DNA from: Bradyrhizobium sp. CER78
Lineage (GTDB): Bacteria > Pseudomonadota > Alphaproteobacteria > Rhizobiales > Xanthobacteraceae
Direction: 5' to 3'
Assembly: GCF_029846235.1 (NCBI RefSeq)
Contig: NZ_JARVWP010000011.1
Coordinates: 124,001 to 188,000, forward strand
DNA: 64,000 nucleotides
Part shown: piece after piece, positions 25,338 through 33,550 of the stretch
Position numbering within the stretch: position 1 is the stretch's first letter
Layout: every line of letters starts with the position of its first letter
Translations under genes and position numbers: made by a program
The notes under the pieces: generated by a model
The model's database searches: none
Told to the model about the DNA's origin: nothing
What the model saw: the letters and a program-made list of their open reading frames with translations, nothing else

Positions 25338-25561
25338 CCTGGTTCCCATTGCGCGCACGCAAGCATCGCTCGCTTGCTGCGTTGGCCTCACGCGAACCGA
25401 CGTCACTTCTCGCGCAAACGCGCTTGGATCGCCTGACCGCGATTTCAAGATTGCGATGCGCGACAGACTGACGCCTTGTGACGCTGTCACGCAGCATCAT
25501 CTCTGAGGCTTGTGTTGTTTGCCAAATCCGTTCCGCCTGTGTAACGGATGGAGTGAGGCGC

Positions 25562-25879
25562 GTGAGCGAATACTACCAGCAAGAGATCGATCGGCACTTC
25601 GCCTGGTTCGAGGCCAAGCTTCCGGAGAAGCCGGCGCGCTTCGTCGCGTGGCTGCGCAGGCCGTCGTCGCGCTGTGTGCGGATTCCGCTCGCGATCCTCC
25701 TGATCATCGGCGGCATCTTCAGCTTCCTGCCGGTGCTCGGACTCTGGATGCTGCCGCTCGGACTCCTTTTGTTCGCGCAGGATGTGCCGTTCTTGCAGAA
25801 GCCGACGGCGCAATTGCTCGGCTGGATCGAGCGCAAATGGATCGCGCGTGAGCGCGCCAAAACTGCCGAAAAGCGTTAG
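25562..25879 (+). CDS. Small membrane protein
   Basis: A 105-residue protein starting at GTG 25562 behind GAGG. After an amphipathic N-terminus (YYQQEIDRHFAWFEAKL) come two adjacent hydrophobic stretches (IPLAILLIIGGIFSFLPVLG and LWMLPLGLLLFAQDVPFL) forming a hairpin in the membrane, then a basic tail (IERKWIARERAK). Homologues in Bradyrhizobium are annotated as hypothetical. No clear partner genes. Confidence 0.75.
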   Translation: MSEYYQQEIDRHFAWFEAKLPEKPARFVAWLRRPSSRCVRIPLAILLIIGGIFSFLPVLGLWMLPLGLLLFAQDVPFLQKPTAQLLGWIERKWIARERAKTAEKR

Positions 25880-26006
25880 GCGTGAGTCATATCAAACGCT
25901 TAGCGCTTCCATTTGCGGTTGCGTCATAAGTATGGTGTGACTCAAAAAGCAAAATGCACCGGTAATCTTGGCCACTTTGCGGATTGCAAGAAATTTTTTC
26001 TTTCGC

Positions 26007-26024
26007 GAATCAGCGTGCTGATTC
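26007..26024. promoter_or_regulatory. 18-bp perfect palindrome upstream of parA-like gene
   Basis: GAATCAGC-GT-GCTGATTC, centred 45 bases before the ParA-type start and preceded by an A/T-rich run (AAATTTTTTC). It could be an operator, possibly autoregulatory, or a short transcript hairpin. Confidence 0.4.
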
Positions 26025-26060
26025 ATTTTCGCCTCCTGGGGTCAATCTGGAGGCCAACGT

Positions 26061-26741
26061 ATGAACGTGATTGTTTTCGCTTCGCGTAAGGGGGGCTCGG
26101 GAAAAAGTACCCTGGCTGCTCACCTCGCTGCGCAAGTGCACAAGGCGACGAAGCCCTGTCTGCTGATCGATGCCGATCCGCAGGGCTCGCTTACGCTCTG
26201 GCACAAGCTGCGCGGCACCAACGAGCCGGCGATCAAGACCGCGGTGAACTCGGTCAGCGGCATCATTGCACAAGCCAAGCGCGACGGCATCGAGTGGGTG
26301 TTCATCGACACGCCGCCGAATCTGTCGGCCGTGGTCGACGACTCCATCAAGAACGCGACGATGGTGATCATTCCGGCGCGACCCGGCGTGTTCGACGTCA
26401 ACGCGGTGCAGGAAACCATTCAGACCTGCCGTTCGATGCGCAAGCCCTATGCCGTCGTGATCAACGGCGCGCCCGCGCAGCGTGACGGCGCCGAAAGCCG
26501 CATCGTCGCGATCGCGCGCGAGGCGCTGGCGAAATTCCGCGCACCAGTGTGGAGCGGCCAGATCACCAACCGCGCCGATCTTCTGATGGCGCTCGGCCAG
26601 GGTGAAGGCGCTCGCGAATATTACGCGGAAGGCCGCGCCGCGGCCGAGATCAATCGGCTGTGGGCCGCGATCGAACGTTCGATCAAGGCGATCCGCGGCA
26701 CGGCGTCGGCGTCCGGCGCGATGCACAAGCAGGCGGCGTAA
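26061..26741 (+). CDS. Orphan ParA/MinD-family ATPase
   Basis: A 226-residue ATPase. The deviant Walker A KGGSGKST is at residues 10-17 with the signature lysine; LLIDADPQGSLTLW and WVFIDTPPNLS follow as switch and Walker B elements. Such proteins position DNA or protein clusters by ATP-driven cycling on the nucleoid. No parB, centromere-like repeats or second partitioning gene lies nearby, so it is probably a chromosomal orphan ParA that positions other cargo. TGGAGG precedes the ATG; a strong terminator follows. Confidence 0.9.
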   Translation: MNVIVFASRKGGSGKSTLAAHLAAQVHKATKPCLLIDADPQGSLTLWHKLRGTNEPAIKTAVNSVSGIIAQAKRDGIEWVFIDTPPNLSAVVDDSIKNATMVIIPARPGVFDVNAVQETIQTCRSMRKPYAVVINGAPAQRDGAESRIVAIAREALAKFRAPVWSGQITNRADLLMALGQGEGAREYYAEGRAAAEINRLWAAIERSIKAIRGTASASGAMHKQAA

Positions 26742-26769
26742 CAACGCCGCCTTGGTTCGAACTGGAAAG

Positions 26770-26794
26770 AACGCGCGGTACCCGCGCGTTTTTT
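26770..26794 (+). terminator. Rho-independent terminator of the ParA-like gene
   Basis: A 9-bp perfect stem AACGCGCGG / CCGCGCGTT with a three-base loop, followed by TTTT. It starts 28 bases after the stop. Confidence 0.85.
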
Positions 26795-26812
26795 ATCGGC
26801 GTGAATGCTGGA

Positions 26813-26912
26813 GTCATTCCGGGGCTCGCGAAGCGAGAACCCGGAATCTCGAGATTCCCCGATGCGCAATTGCGCATCTGAGGTTCGATGCTGCGCATCG
26901 CCCCGGAATGAC
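26813..26912. repeat. Dispersed multi-hairpin repeat, family A, copy 1
   Basis: A 100-bp element with perfect 12-bp terminal inverted repeats GTCATTCCGGGG / CCCCGGAATGAC. Between them are consecutive palindromes: CTCGC-GAA-GCGAG, GGAATCTCGAGATTCC, GATGCGCAATTGCGCATC and GATGCTGCGCATC. A second copy lies at 47021..47123. Confidence 0.85.
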
Positions 26913-26918
26913 TAAGCG

Positions 26919-27065
26919 TTACGCCACCATCAGCAGATAGAACACGATCACCGGCGCCAGGGTCAGGATCACCGACCAGATGCCGACAGCCCATAGAATA
27001 TCCTCGGTCGTGAAGCCCGGCGCAGTGCCCGGCCTCACGGCAATAAAACCATTCCTGGAAGTCAC
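26919..27065 (-). CDS. Small membrane protein (about 39-48 residues)
   Basis: A short frame whose C-terminal part is a single membrane helix (ILWAVGIWSVILTLAPVIVF, ending YLLMVA). GTG 27065 with GGGGGC upstream gives 48 residues; an internal GTG at 27038 gives 39. The soluble N-terminus reads RPGTAPGFTTED. The hydrophobic helix with conserved-looking proline suggests a genuine small membrane protein, of unknown role. Confidence 0.55.
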   Translation of the reverse strand: MTSRNGFIAVRPGTAPGFTTEDILWAVGIWSVILTLAPVIVFYLLMVA

Positions 27066-27211
27066 GACGCCCCCGCGTTGGTCTTGGCAATGCAGGGGTG
27101 ATACGCGAGCGGATTTAAGATCCCGGCTGGAATTTCGCTGGCATTTGTGCGCGGGAACTACTTCGGATTAACCACGGCATGGGCGGCGGGCCTCCGGCCG
27201 GAGGCTGAGCC

Positions 27212-27511
27212 TCAATGCATTCCCGCGTCGCGGTCGCGGATCGCCCCGAGATGCTCGTTGATCCGGAACACGATCAGGATGAACTCGGCGATGATGCGCG
27301 AGAACACGATGCCGACGAAGACGCTGGCGATCGACGCAAGCAGCTGGATGAAGCCGACGAACGGGCTGATCGCCATCGCGGTGAGGCTCCACAGGATGCC
27401 GGAGATCCCGAACAGCACGATGACCGCGATCACCAGCCAGTAGAACGTCTTGATGATCGTGGGCGTGATGAAGCGGTCCCACTGAAACAGATCCTGGAAA
27501 TCGAACATCAT
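27212..27511 (-). CDS. DUF4282 family membrane protein
   Basis: A 99-residue protein from ATG 27511 (GGGAG upstream). The start MFDFQDLFQWDRFITPTIIK and the two long helices (FYWLVIAVIVLFGISGILWS and a second ending SIASVFVGIVFSRIIAEF) match DUF4282. The family has two transmembrane helices and no known function. Monocistronic. Confidence 0.85.
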   Translation of the reverse strand: MMFDFQDLFQWDRFITPTIIKTFYWLVIAVIVLFGISGILWSLTAMAISPFVGFIQLLASIASVFVGIVFSRIIAEFILIVFRINEHLGAIRDRDAGMH

Positions 27512-27827
27512 GGTTCTCCCGGCCAGCCGACATATGATTCGCGTCTCGTTCATCCTACTGCGTCACCCCCGGCGTGATCACTTCGTCCCGGCAGCCTGCG
27601 GGGAGGCGTCCATCGGGACGAGGCGTTTCGCCGGGCCACGGTACGGGACGGCGCCAAAGCGCCTTCGCGACCTGTGGGATCGATACCGCAGGAGCCCAAT
27701 CGGTCCCGCCAAGGGCGCGCCCCGGACCGGGCGCCGGCAGTCCAGGGGCGAGCTATGCGAGTGGGCCGGTTGTGATTGCTGCAAATAACGGCCACAATCG
27801 GGCTTCCTTCCAGCATATCCTCACCCA

Positions 27828-28292
27828 ATGACCACGCTGACCTTCGAAGACTTCAAGCCCGGCCGTTTCGGCACGTTCGGCCCTCGCCATGTTTCACGCG
27901 AGGAAATCCTCGCCTTTGCCGCCGAATTCGACCCGCAGCCGATGCATCTCGACGAGGAGGCGGCGAAGAACTCCATGCTCCGCGGCCTGTCGGGCTCCGG
28001 CTGGCATCTCGGCTCGCTGATGATGCGGATGCTGTTCGATGGCTTCATCGGCCGCACCGCCTCGCTCGGCTCGCCCGGGGTCAACGAGATGCGCTGGGTG
28101 GCGCCGCTGCGTCCGGGCGACGATTTGACGCTGGACGTCGACGTGGTCGAGGCGCGCGTCTCCAAGAGCCGGCCGGAGACCGGCATCGTCACGTTCAAAG
28201 GCACGATCCGCAACGCGCGCGGCGAGATGCTGTGCGAGATGGAGTCGCCGATCATCGTCAGCCGCCGGGACGGCGCGGGTAAGCGAGCATGA
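27828..28292 (+). CDS. MaoC family dehydratase (R-specific enoyl-CoA hydratase-like)
   Basis: A 154-residue hot-dog-fold protein. The MaoC signature with the catalytic Asp-His is in FAAEFDPQPMHLDEEAAKN, followed by GLSGSGWHLGSLMMRM and a substrate-loop RWVAPLRPGDDLTLDVDV. It would hydrate (R)-specific enoyl-CoA or a related thioester. A second MaoC gene follows 55 bases on, with a repeat between them whose GCATGA provides this gene's TGA stop. The two may form a heterodimer or act in a fatty-acid or polyester route. Confidence 0.88.
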   Translation: MTTLTFEDFKPGRFGTFGPRHVSREEILAFAAEFDPQPMHLDEEAAKNSMLRGLSGSGWHLGSLMMRMLFDGFIGRTASLGSPGVNEMRWVAPLRPGDDLTLDVDVVEARVSKSRPETGIVTFKGTIRNARGEMLCEMESPIIVSRRDGAGKRA

Positions 28293-28333
28293 TCCGGAAA
28301 AGTGCGAAGCGGTTTTCCGCAAAGATCATGCTC
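28287..28333. repeat. Dispersed palindromic repeat, family B (GCATGATCCGG type), copy 1
   Basis: Begins GCATGATCCGGAAAA and ends in GATCATGC, with inner stem CGGAAAA/TTTTCCG. It overlaps the last codons of the first MaoC gene, whose TGA lies within the repeat. Other copies: 41632..41682, 55803..55849, 57281..57329. Confidence 0.85.
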
Positions 28334-28347
28334 AGGACATAGACCGT

Positions 28348-28830
28348 ATGCGTTTCTTTGAAGATATCGAGATCGGGGCGCGGCGCGAGTTCGGCTCCTT
28401 CACCTTCACCGCCGAGGACATCAAGCGCTTTGCCGCGCAGTTCGATCCGCAGCGCTTCCATCTCGACGAGGAGGAGGGGCGCAACTCGTTGTTCGGCGGG
28501 CTTGCCGCGTCAGGCTGGCATGTCGCCAGCGTCTGCATGAAGCTCCTGGTCGCCGACGGCAAGCGGCTCGCCGCCGAAGCCGCCGCGCGCGGTGAGGAGG
28601 TCGCGGTCTGGGGGCCCTCGCCGGGCTTCCGCGAACTGCGCTGGATCCGCCCGGTGCTGGCAGGCGATACGATCAGCTTCGCCAACCAGGTCGAAACCAA
28701 GCGCACGTCCGAGAAGCGCCCCGAATGGGGCATCCTTCAGGCGCGCAACACCGGCGTCAATCAGCGCAATGAAGTGGTGTTCTCGTTCCTCGCGACCGCC
28801 TTCGTGCCGCGCCGGAATCCCGGTTCCTGA
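28348..28830 (+). CDS. MaoC family dehydratase, second gene
   Basis: A 160-residue hot-dog-fold hydratase. The active-site stretch FAAQFDPQRFHLDEEEGRN keeps the Asp-His pair and is followed by GLAASGWHVASVCMK and RWIRPVLAGDTISFANQV. It shares about the same layout as the upstream MaoC gene, so the pair probably arose by duplication. Each has a full active site. It is probably co-transcribed with the first gene despite the hairpin-forming repeat between them, which may tune relative expression. Confidence 0.88.
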   Translation: MRFFEDIEIGARREFGSFTFTAEDIKRFAAQFDPQRFHLDEEEGRNSLFGGLAASGWHVASVCMKLLVADGKRLAAEAAARGEEVAVWGPSPGFRELRWIRPVLAGDTISFANQVETKRTSEKRPEWGILQARNTGVNQRNEVVFSFLATAFVPRRNPGS

Positions 28831-29001
28831 TGTTGCCCCCGCGCCTCTGATGTTGCACGGACGCCATGGTGGCAGACTAAGTCTGCCGCCGACGCAGTTG
28901 TGCGTTGCGTGGAACTCATTTTTTGCTAACGCATTTTGAACCTTTGTCCCTGCCTTATGTTCGAGGGCACGGACATCTGGGCAAGCACCACTGGGGATAC
29001 C

Positions 29002-29145
29002 ATGGCAGATCGCAGCGCGCTGAAACTCGTCGGAATTATCTTCGCGACGGTAACGGTTGTCGTGATGCTGGCGACCGGAATGGTCGTGAAGGGTTTTGCC
29101 GACGGCAACTATTCCTTCGAGACCACGGCGAGCATCGATCGCTGA
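29002..29145 (+). CDS. Small single-pass membrane protein
   Basis: A 47-residue protein: MADRSALKLVG, then a hydrophobic helix (IIFATVTVVVMLATGMVV) and a short outside tail (GFADGNYSFETTASIDR). GGGGA precedes the ATG. It resembles small conserved hypothetical proteins of Bradyrhizobium. No function known. Confidence 0.7.
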   Translation: MADRSALKLVGIIFATVTVVVMLATGMVVKGFADGNYSFETTASIDR

Positions 29146-29325
29146 TCGACCGTCTGTAACTCCGGGCGCTGCCGGCAGCGCCTAATGCGCGCATTTGCGC
29201 TTATCAATGTGACCCCTCGGCAGGCTGCGTCACACTTCTTCCAGAAGCTTCCTGATTGGGCATCATCCTTAGGAAGGCCGCTTTGCACTCGGCTCCAACG
29301 AGGCCCTTGGGGCCCGGAGCATGCC

Positions 29326-29463
29326 TTAGCGATTCCAGATCAGCACCATCACCACGGTCGCTGCGACCAGGATACCGATGAACCGGATCATGATCGTGCC
29401 GATGCCCTGCTGAGGCTGGCGCAGCGGTATCGGATCGGCGTTATCCGGCCGGACGCTCTGCAT
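29326..29463 (-). CDS. Small single-pass membrane protein
   Basis: A 45-residue protein from ATG 29463 with GGAGAG five bases upstream. A polar N-terminus (SVRPDNADPIPLRQPQQGIG) precedes a C-terminal helix (IMIRFIGILVAATVVMVLIW). It looks like a tail-anchored small protein. Function unknown. Confidence 0.65.
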   Translation of the reverse strand: MQSVRPDNADPIPLRQPQQGIGTIMIRFIGILVAATVVMVLIWNR

Positions 29464-29688
29464 GAATTCTCTCCAAATGGATGCCGCGCCAGGCGCGGTC
29501 CGGACAGGAATTCCGGATTGGACGCGGACTCGGCACCGAAAGTTCAAATCGGCTTCTGCAAGAATTGACGCCGCGGAGTTTGCACTGCGCTGAATAACGA
29601 AACGTTCCGCGTTGAATCCGCCACGCAGAACGAAGCCACCGCCTCCCGGTCGGGAGGCGGCGGCGCCGGCTTCTTGAATGGATCAGGA

Positions 29689-30108
29689 TCAGCTGTTGCG
29701 CAGGCCGTCGGCGGCGCGCTTCCACTGCGAGACGTTGTCGGCGATCATCCGCGTCGACTTCATCGCGGCCTGGCTGAGCTGGGCATAGCCGGAGATCTCG
29801 CGCTGGACGCGCTGGCCCTCGGCATGCAGCAGGTCGCGCAGGCTCTCGAGCTCGCCGATCAGCTTCTCGATCTCGGCCAGCGAGGTGCCGGCGACGCGCT
29901 GGATCAGCGAGTTGACGTTGCTAACGGTGGCATCGGTATTGGTGTCGGTCGGCGCGGTTTCCGGGCTCGCCACCGGCCGGCGCAGATAGGCAATATCGTT
30001 GCGCACGAAATCGCGGATGCCGGCTTCGACTTCCGAGACCGCAGCGAGGTTGGTGTCGACCTCGGAAGTCGCCTCTGTGGCTTCCTCGGTACGGTTGGTG
30101 GCGTTCAT
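29689..30108 (-). CDS. Hypothetical helical protein
   Basis: A 139-residue soluble protein from ATG 30108 (GGGGAAAG upstream). Acidic Thr/Glu/Ala-rich N-terminus, a helix with VEAGIRDFVRNDIAYLRRP, a Thr/Asn-rich linker and a predicted long helix pair (AEIEKLIGELESLRDLLHAEGQRVQREI and later YAQLSQAAMKSTRMIADNV). The heptad-like pattern suggests a coiled coil. The end NVSQWKRAA recalls phasin-like or DUF-type small helical proteins, but I cannot assign a family. Confidence 0.65.
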   Translation of the reverse strand: MNATNRTEEATEATSEVDTNLAAVSEVEAGIRDFVRNDIAYLRRPVASPETAPTDTNTDATVSNVNSLIQRVAGTSLAEIEKLIGELESLRDLLHAEGQRVQREISGYAQLSQAAMKSTRMIADNVSQWKRAADGLRNS

Positions 30109-30262
30109 CGGCTTTCCCCTGGTTCGCAATAGCGAAGCGCGGCTTGTCCCCCGCACGACGAATTGATGAAGTTACGGACCTATCAGTGCCGCCGAATTTG
30201 ACCGCATCTGGGCCAAGTTGGGGCAATGCCTGATCATTAGCGCGACAGGGCTAACAGATCGT

Positions 30263-31225
30263 TCACCATGAGTGCTTGTAGCCGGCGCCGATGCTCTTGT
30301 TGATCGTGCCCTGGGCGGTCTCGCCGACCGACCCCGAGACGGTGACGCCGTCGAACAGCTTCTGCTCGGCGCCGATCCGGCGCAGCCAGCGGTCGTCGGA
30401 GGTCGACGACAGCGTCTGGCCTGCGGTGATGCTGGTGCCGGTGTCGGTAACGGACAGCCGTGCTGACTGATCGGTGTCGTAACTGCGCGAGGGGGTGCCG
30501 ATGATGCCGGGCACCGGGACCACGCCCTGCTGGATCAAATTATAGCCGCCCTGCAGCGTCAGCGAATATTGCTCCGACAGCGGGACCGACTTGCTCAGGG
30601 AGGTGCCGACCTTGCTCTGGTCGGCGCCGGGATCGACCCGCGCCTCGACCGAGGTCTTGTCCCAGATCGACGCCACGCCGGGCGCGGACATCGAGGCCCA
30701 GGCCGAGCCGCCGGATTGCGGCAGGCTGCCGCCATTGGCGAGCCGCTCCGACAATTGCTCCGACGCCGTCGTCGCGCCCTGTTTGGCGACCGTCATGTCG
30801 GCGCCGACGCGGGTGTCGAGGAACGGCGAGATCGACTGCTTGACCGACACCGCCGACGAGCCGTTGGCGTTGTTGTTGGTGGTCCAGGACGGATCGTTGC
30901 CGGCGACGCTGCCGCGCTTGGCCGCGCTCTTCGGCGCCAGCGTGGGCAGGCTGGTGGAATCGGTGTCGAGCTGACTCCAGTCGAGCTTGCTCTGGTCGAT
31001 GTCCTTCAGGATGTCGGCGTCATTGGCATCGGCCGCCGGCGGCGCCTCGCCGGCTTCGGCGCTGTCGGCCGGAGTGTCTTTTGCGGCGTCTTTCGCAGTC
31101 TCCTGGACAGCGGGAGCGATCTGCCATGGTGAGCTCTGGGCGGCGGCCGAAAACGTGATCGCCACGCTGAAGCCGGCCGCCAGCACCGGCAGCCTCGCCC
31201 AGCCAAATCGCAATGTGGAAGTCAT
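30263..31225 (-). CDS. Secreted hypothetical protein, possible surface beta protein
   Basis: A 320-residue protein from ATG 31225 with a signal peptide (LPVLAAGFSVAITFSAAAQ). An acidic Ala/Asp-rich spacer (residues 35-75) precedes a Ser/Thr/Gly-rich domain with alternating hydrophobic residues (SLTLQGGYNLIQQG, SARLSVTDTGTSITAG, VTVSGSVGETAQG, ending GAGYKHSW). The pattern suggests strands of a beta-barrel or beta-solenoid; the terminal aromatic Trp would suit an outer-membrane protein. Members seem restricted to Bradyrhizobium-like genomes, as far as I recall. Confidence 0.68.
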   Translation of the reverse strand: MTSTLRFGWARLPVLAAGFSVAITFSAAAQSSPWQIAPAVQETAKDAAKDTPADSAEAGEAPPAADANDADILKDIDQSKLDWSQLDTDSTSLPTLAPKSAAKRGSVAGNDPSWTTNNNANGSSAVSVKQSISPFLDTRVGADMTVAKQGATTASEQLSERLANGGSLPQSGGSAWASMSAPGVASIWDKTSVEARVDPGADQSKVGTSLSKSVPLSEQYSLTLQGGYNLIQQGVVPVPGIIGTPSRSYDTDQSARLSVTDTGTSITAGQTLSSTSDDRWLRRIGAEQKLFDGVTVSGSVGETAQGTINKSIGAGYKHSW

Positions 31226-31463
31226 TCCCAGCCCGCAAATTCCAAAGCGGCAGCATGCATTTGCCGTGGCGCAAAATTGCGGCAACGGCACCGCGAAAGC
31301 AAGTGATAGACGCGTGATCGCCCTGTTCGGGGCCAGCGCGCGCGTTCGCGCATCACGCCGTCCGGGCGCGGCCGTTCGGGGCTGGCACAACAGGCCGCGC
31401 TGCCGGGGCGCCTCGACGAAGGTGCGGCCCCGGACATAACGAAGGCGTGAAATCAGGCAGCCG

Positions 31464-31898
31464 TCAGACCGCGATGCGCGGCAGATGGATCGGGTAGCCG
31501 ACGGTCTGCTCGACCAGGTCGAAGCTGTCGACCAGCACGCGGAAGCTCGTGAGCTTGCCGGCCTTGAACCGCGCGAAATGCGCGATCCTGAGCGAGATCG
31601 GCTTGTTGGAGTCGAGCGCCGTCAGCGAATAGCGCAGCATCGACGCCGCGGAATCCACGCCAAGCATGATCGACTCCCGGTCGAAGCGGTGCACCCGCAG
31701 ATTCTCGCCGATCTGCCTGATGACCTCAAGCACGGCGGCCTTGCCGCGGCGCGAGCCGAAAAAGGAAAACAGGTCGATCGGCCCGTAGATGGCCCATTCG
31801 ACCTCGTCATCGAGCATGAGCTCGATGTCTGCAAGCTGGCGTTCGTTGATCGCGCGATGCAATGCGCGCGAAAAACGCCAGAGGCTATGCTCTGTCAT
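31464..31898 (-). CDS. NTF2-like / SnoaL-like domain protein
   Basis: A 144-residue cone-shaped alpha+beta protein of the nuclear transport factor 2 superfamily. Typical pieces are LHRAINERQLADIELMLDDEVEW, the FFGSRRGKAAVLEVI turn and HFARFKAGKLTSFRVLVDS FDL near the end. Such proteins are small-molecule hydrolases, isomerases or binders; no catalytic set is evident. The paralogue at 32604 shares the PIDL/PIDI and RGKAA motifs and the FDLV end. A pair of 22-bp tandem repeats lies about 150 bases upstream. Confidence 0.8.
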   Translation of the reverse strand: MTEHSLWRFSRALHRAINERQLADIELMLDDEVEWAIYGPIDLFSFFGSRRGKAAVLEVIRQIGENLRVHRFDRESIMLGVDSAASMLRYSLTALDSNKPISLRIAHFARFKAGKLTSFRVLVDSFDLVEQTVGYPIHLPRIAV

Positions 31899-32044
31899 TT
31901 TGGTCTCGTCCTGAAACTGGATTTTCAAAGCAAACGGATGGCAGGCGGTCAGCGCCGACGCCTTGCCAGGTTGCTGCACATCGCTATTGCCGGCTGAAAT
32001 AGTGCGGAACGGCCAAAACGCAAATGACTTTTTTGCAATGCACA

Positions 32045-32088
32045 ATTGCGCCCGATCTGGCCGGAAATTGCGCCCGATCCGGCCGGAA
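32045..32088. repeat. Two tandem copies of a 22-bp sequence
   Basis: ATTGCGCCCGATCTGGCCGG-AA at 32045..32066 followed directly by a copy with one change (CTGG to CCGG) at 32067..32088. It lies upstream of the NTF2-like gene that starts at 31898, in a position that could hold two side-by-side regulator sites. Confidence 0.8.
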
Positions 32089-32151
32089 TGTGACCGCCCG
32101 CACGCAGAACCCCGTGCCGGTGGAATCAAAACTGGGCTTCTAGACTCTGGT

Positions 32152-32202
32152 TTGACGCGCTTTCTTGACGCGAACTGGCAGCCACTTCGCTCGAAAGCGC
32201 TC
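32152..32202. repeat. Dispersed palindromic repeat, family C, copy 1
   Basis: Starts TTGACGCGCTTTC and ends GAAAGCGCTC with CCACTTCGCTC in the middle. The copy at 61136..61188 has GCGTTTTC paired with GAAAACGC where this has GCGCTTTC with GAAAGCGC, so both ends changed together. Confidence 0.75.
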
Positions 32203-32216
32203 CGGTCGCCGCAAAT

Positions 32217-32477
32217 TCAGCGGTCGCGCTGCCGCACCGGCTGCCGTTCGATCACGATCTCGGCGTCGCGGATCGCCACCACGGCGAACAGCAGCGCACC
32301 GCCGACGCCGCCGATCGCGGCGCCGAGCGGCATGAAAGTGAAGAACACCAGTGTTCCGCTGTCGAGGCCTGAGGTTCTGGCCATTCCGATCCAGGTGAGC
32401 CCGGCTCCGATGCCGAGAGCGGCGCCGCCGAGGGCGCCCAGTGCAAGACCAAGCACAGCGAGCAATGCGACTTTCAT
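32217..32477 (-). CDS. Small glycine-rich membrane protein
   Basis: An 86-residue protein with a hydrophobic Gly/Ala zipper start (LLAVLGLALGALGGAALGIG AGL) and a second helix (LGAAIGGVGGALLFAVVAI), followed by a charged tail. The two glycine-zipper helices resemble small membrane proteins of unknown role in Rhizobiales. Single gene. Confidence 0.72.
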   Translation of the reverse strand: MKVALLAVLGLALGALGGAALGIGAGLTWIGMARTSGLDSGTLVFFTFMPLGAAIGGVGGALLFAVVAIRDAEIVIERQPVRQRDR

Positions 32478-32603
32478 GGTGATTCCAGCCCCGACCGCAA
32501 CAAGCCCAGTGATAGGTCAGCGGCGGGCCTTCGAGGGTTCAACGCAGTCGTTGCGAATTTGCCGGGCAGGGTGGCGGAATGCATTGCCGCAGTTTCAGGG
32601 AAG

Positions 32604-33047
32604 CTAGTCCACCTTCTGTCCGGTCAGCGCTGCCGCGACGTCACGCTCCAGCACCTGCTGGACGAGGTCGAACGTGTCGATGATCTCGCGGATCTCGGTG
32701 ATCTTGCCGTCGTGCAGCGTGTAGAAAACCGCGACGTCGAACTGCACCACGCGGGCGTTGGTGCGCTTGCGCAAGAACACGCGGAGCTGCGCTGCGACCT
32801 TGTCGCCTTCGGCCACCACGATCGGCGCTTCATAGCGCATGGCGGAATAGCGCTCGTGGATCGTGGTCCACATCTGGCGCAGCGCGGCCTTGCCGCGGTG
32901 CTGGCCCATATGCGGGAGAATGTCGATCGGGGCGTTGGCAAGGAACGCGACATCGTCGCTGCAGCGCTCGAGCGCGCCCTCGATGCCGCCGGCATAATAG
33001 ACATCGAGGAAGTTCAGGACGCGTTGCCGGTTCAAATCCTCGCCCAT
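32604..33047 (-). CDS. NTF2-like / SnoaL-like domain protein
   Basis: A 147-residue NTF2-superfamily protein: VLNFLDVYYAGGIEGALERCSDD, IDILPHMGQHRGKAALRQMW, then VVQFDVAVFYTLHDGKITEIR and DTFDLVQQVLERDVA. I chose ATG 33047 (GGAG upstream); ATG 33068 is the alternative and adds seven residues. It is a paralogue of the 31464 gene. Ligand unknown. Confidence 0.82.
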   Translation of the reverse strand: MGEDLNRQRVLNFLDVYYAGGIEGALERCSDDVAFLANAPIDILPHMGQHRGKAALRQMWTTIHERYSAMRYEAPIVVAEGDKVAAQLRVFLRKRTNARVVQFDVAVFYTLHDGKITEIREIIDTFDLVQQVLERDVAAALTGQKVD

Positions 33048-33490
33048 GATCGACTCCGCCGGTTCCATCCGACTCGCCCTGGTTCCACATTCTGAACCCG
33101 TGCGTTCCACTATCAAACACATGTTTGACGTGCGAAAGCGGATTAGGTTCAGCAACCAGTGCGTGCATTGTGGCACAAATTGCTGGGAGAGCCGGGCGGC
33201 GCCGCGCTGACCGCGTCTCGAAGACGTGAAGCGCGCGGCGGCAGGTGACCTCGAATTAATGAAACCTCCGCGCAGACCCCCGGTTGGACTCGCACGGGCG
33301 ACGCATCCGCGACCAGGAGTTCCTGATGAGAAACACCGTGCCGCTTGCTGTCGCCGTCATGCCGGTTGCCTCCAAATAGCCAATCAAGAGCGCGCGCCGC
33401 GCGACGGTGAGCCGGCGCTGGCGCCGGTCGAGGCCTTGAGCTCCTCCGGGGCCGGCCGGTAGATCGCGCCGGCTCGCTGTCGCGGCGCGC
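33048..33490. other. Intergenic, perhaps a broken mini-gene
   Basis: About 440 bases. ATG at 33326 behind AGGAG begins a signal-peptide-like MRNTVPLAVAVMPVASK and then stops; the next frame continues with a protein-like ANQERAPRDGEPALAPVEAL up to 33462. That suggests a small secreted peptide gene with a frameshift, but too little is left for a firm call. Confidence 0.35.
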
Positions 33491-33550
33491 TAATCGGCCG
33501 GCGCGGCCTTTAATTCGCTGGCGCGGCCTTTAATTCGCTGGCGCGGCCTT
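33491..33550. repeat. Three tandem copies of a 20-bp unit at a stop codon
   Basis: TAATTCGCTGGCGCGGCCTT at 33511..33530 and 33531..33550 are identical; 33491..33510 is a diverged copy (TAATCGGCCGGCGCGGCCTT). The stop codon of the gene at 33530 is in the right-hand copy, so expansion has duplicated the gene's 3' end. Confidence 0.85.

Noticed and set aside
33226-33462. 78-codon plus-strand frame
   Set aside because: Its first half is not protein-like; at most the last part belongs to a broken mini-gene that starts in another frame at 33326.
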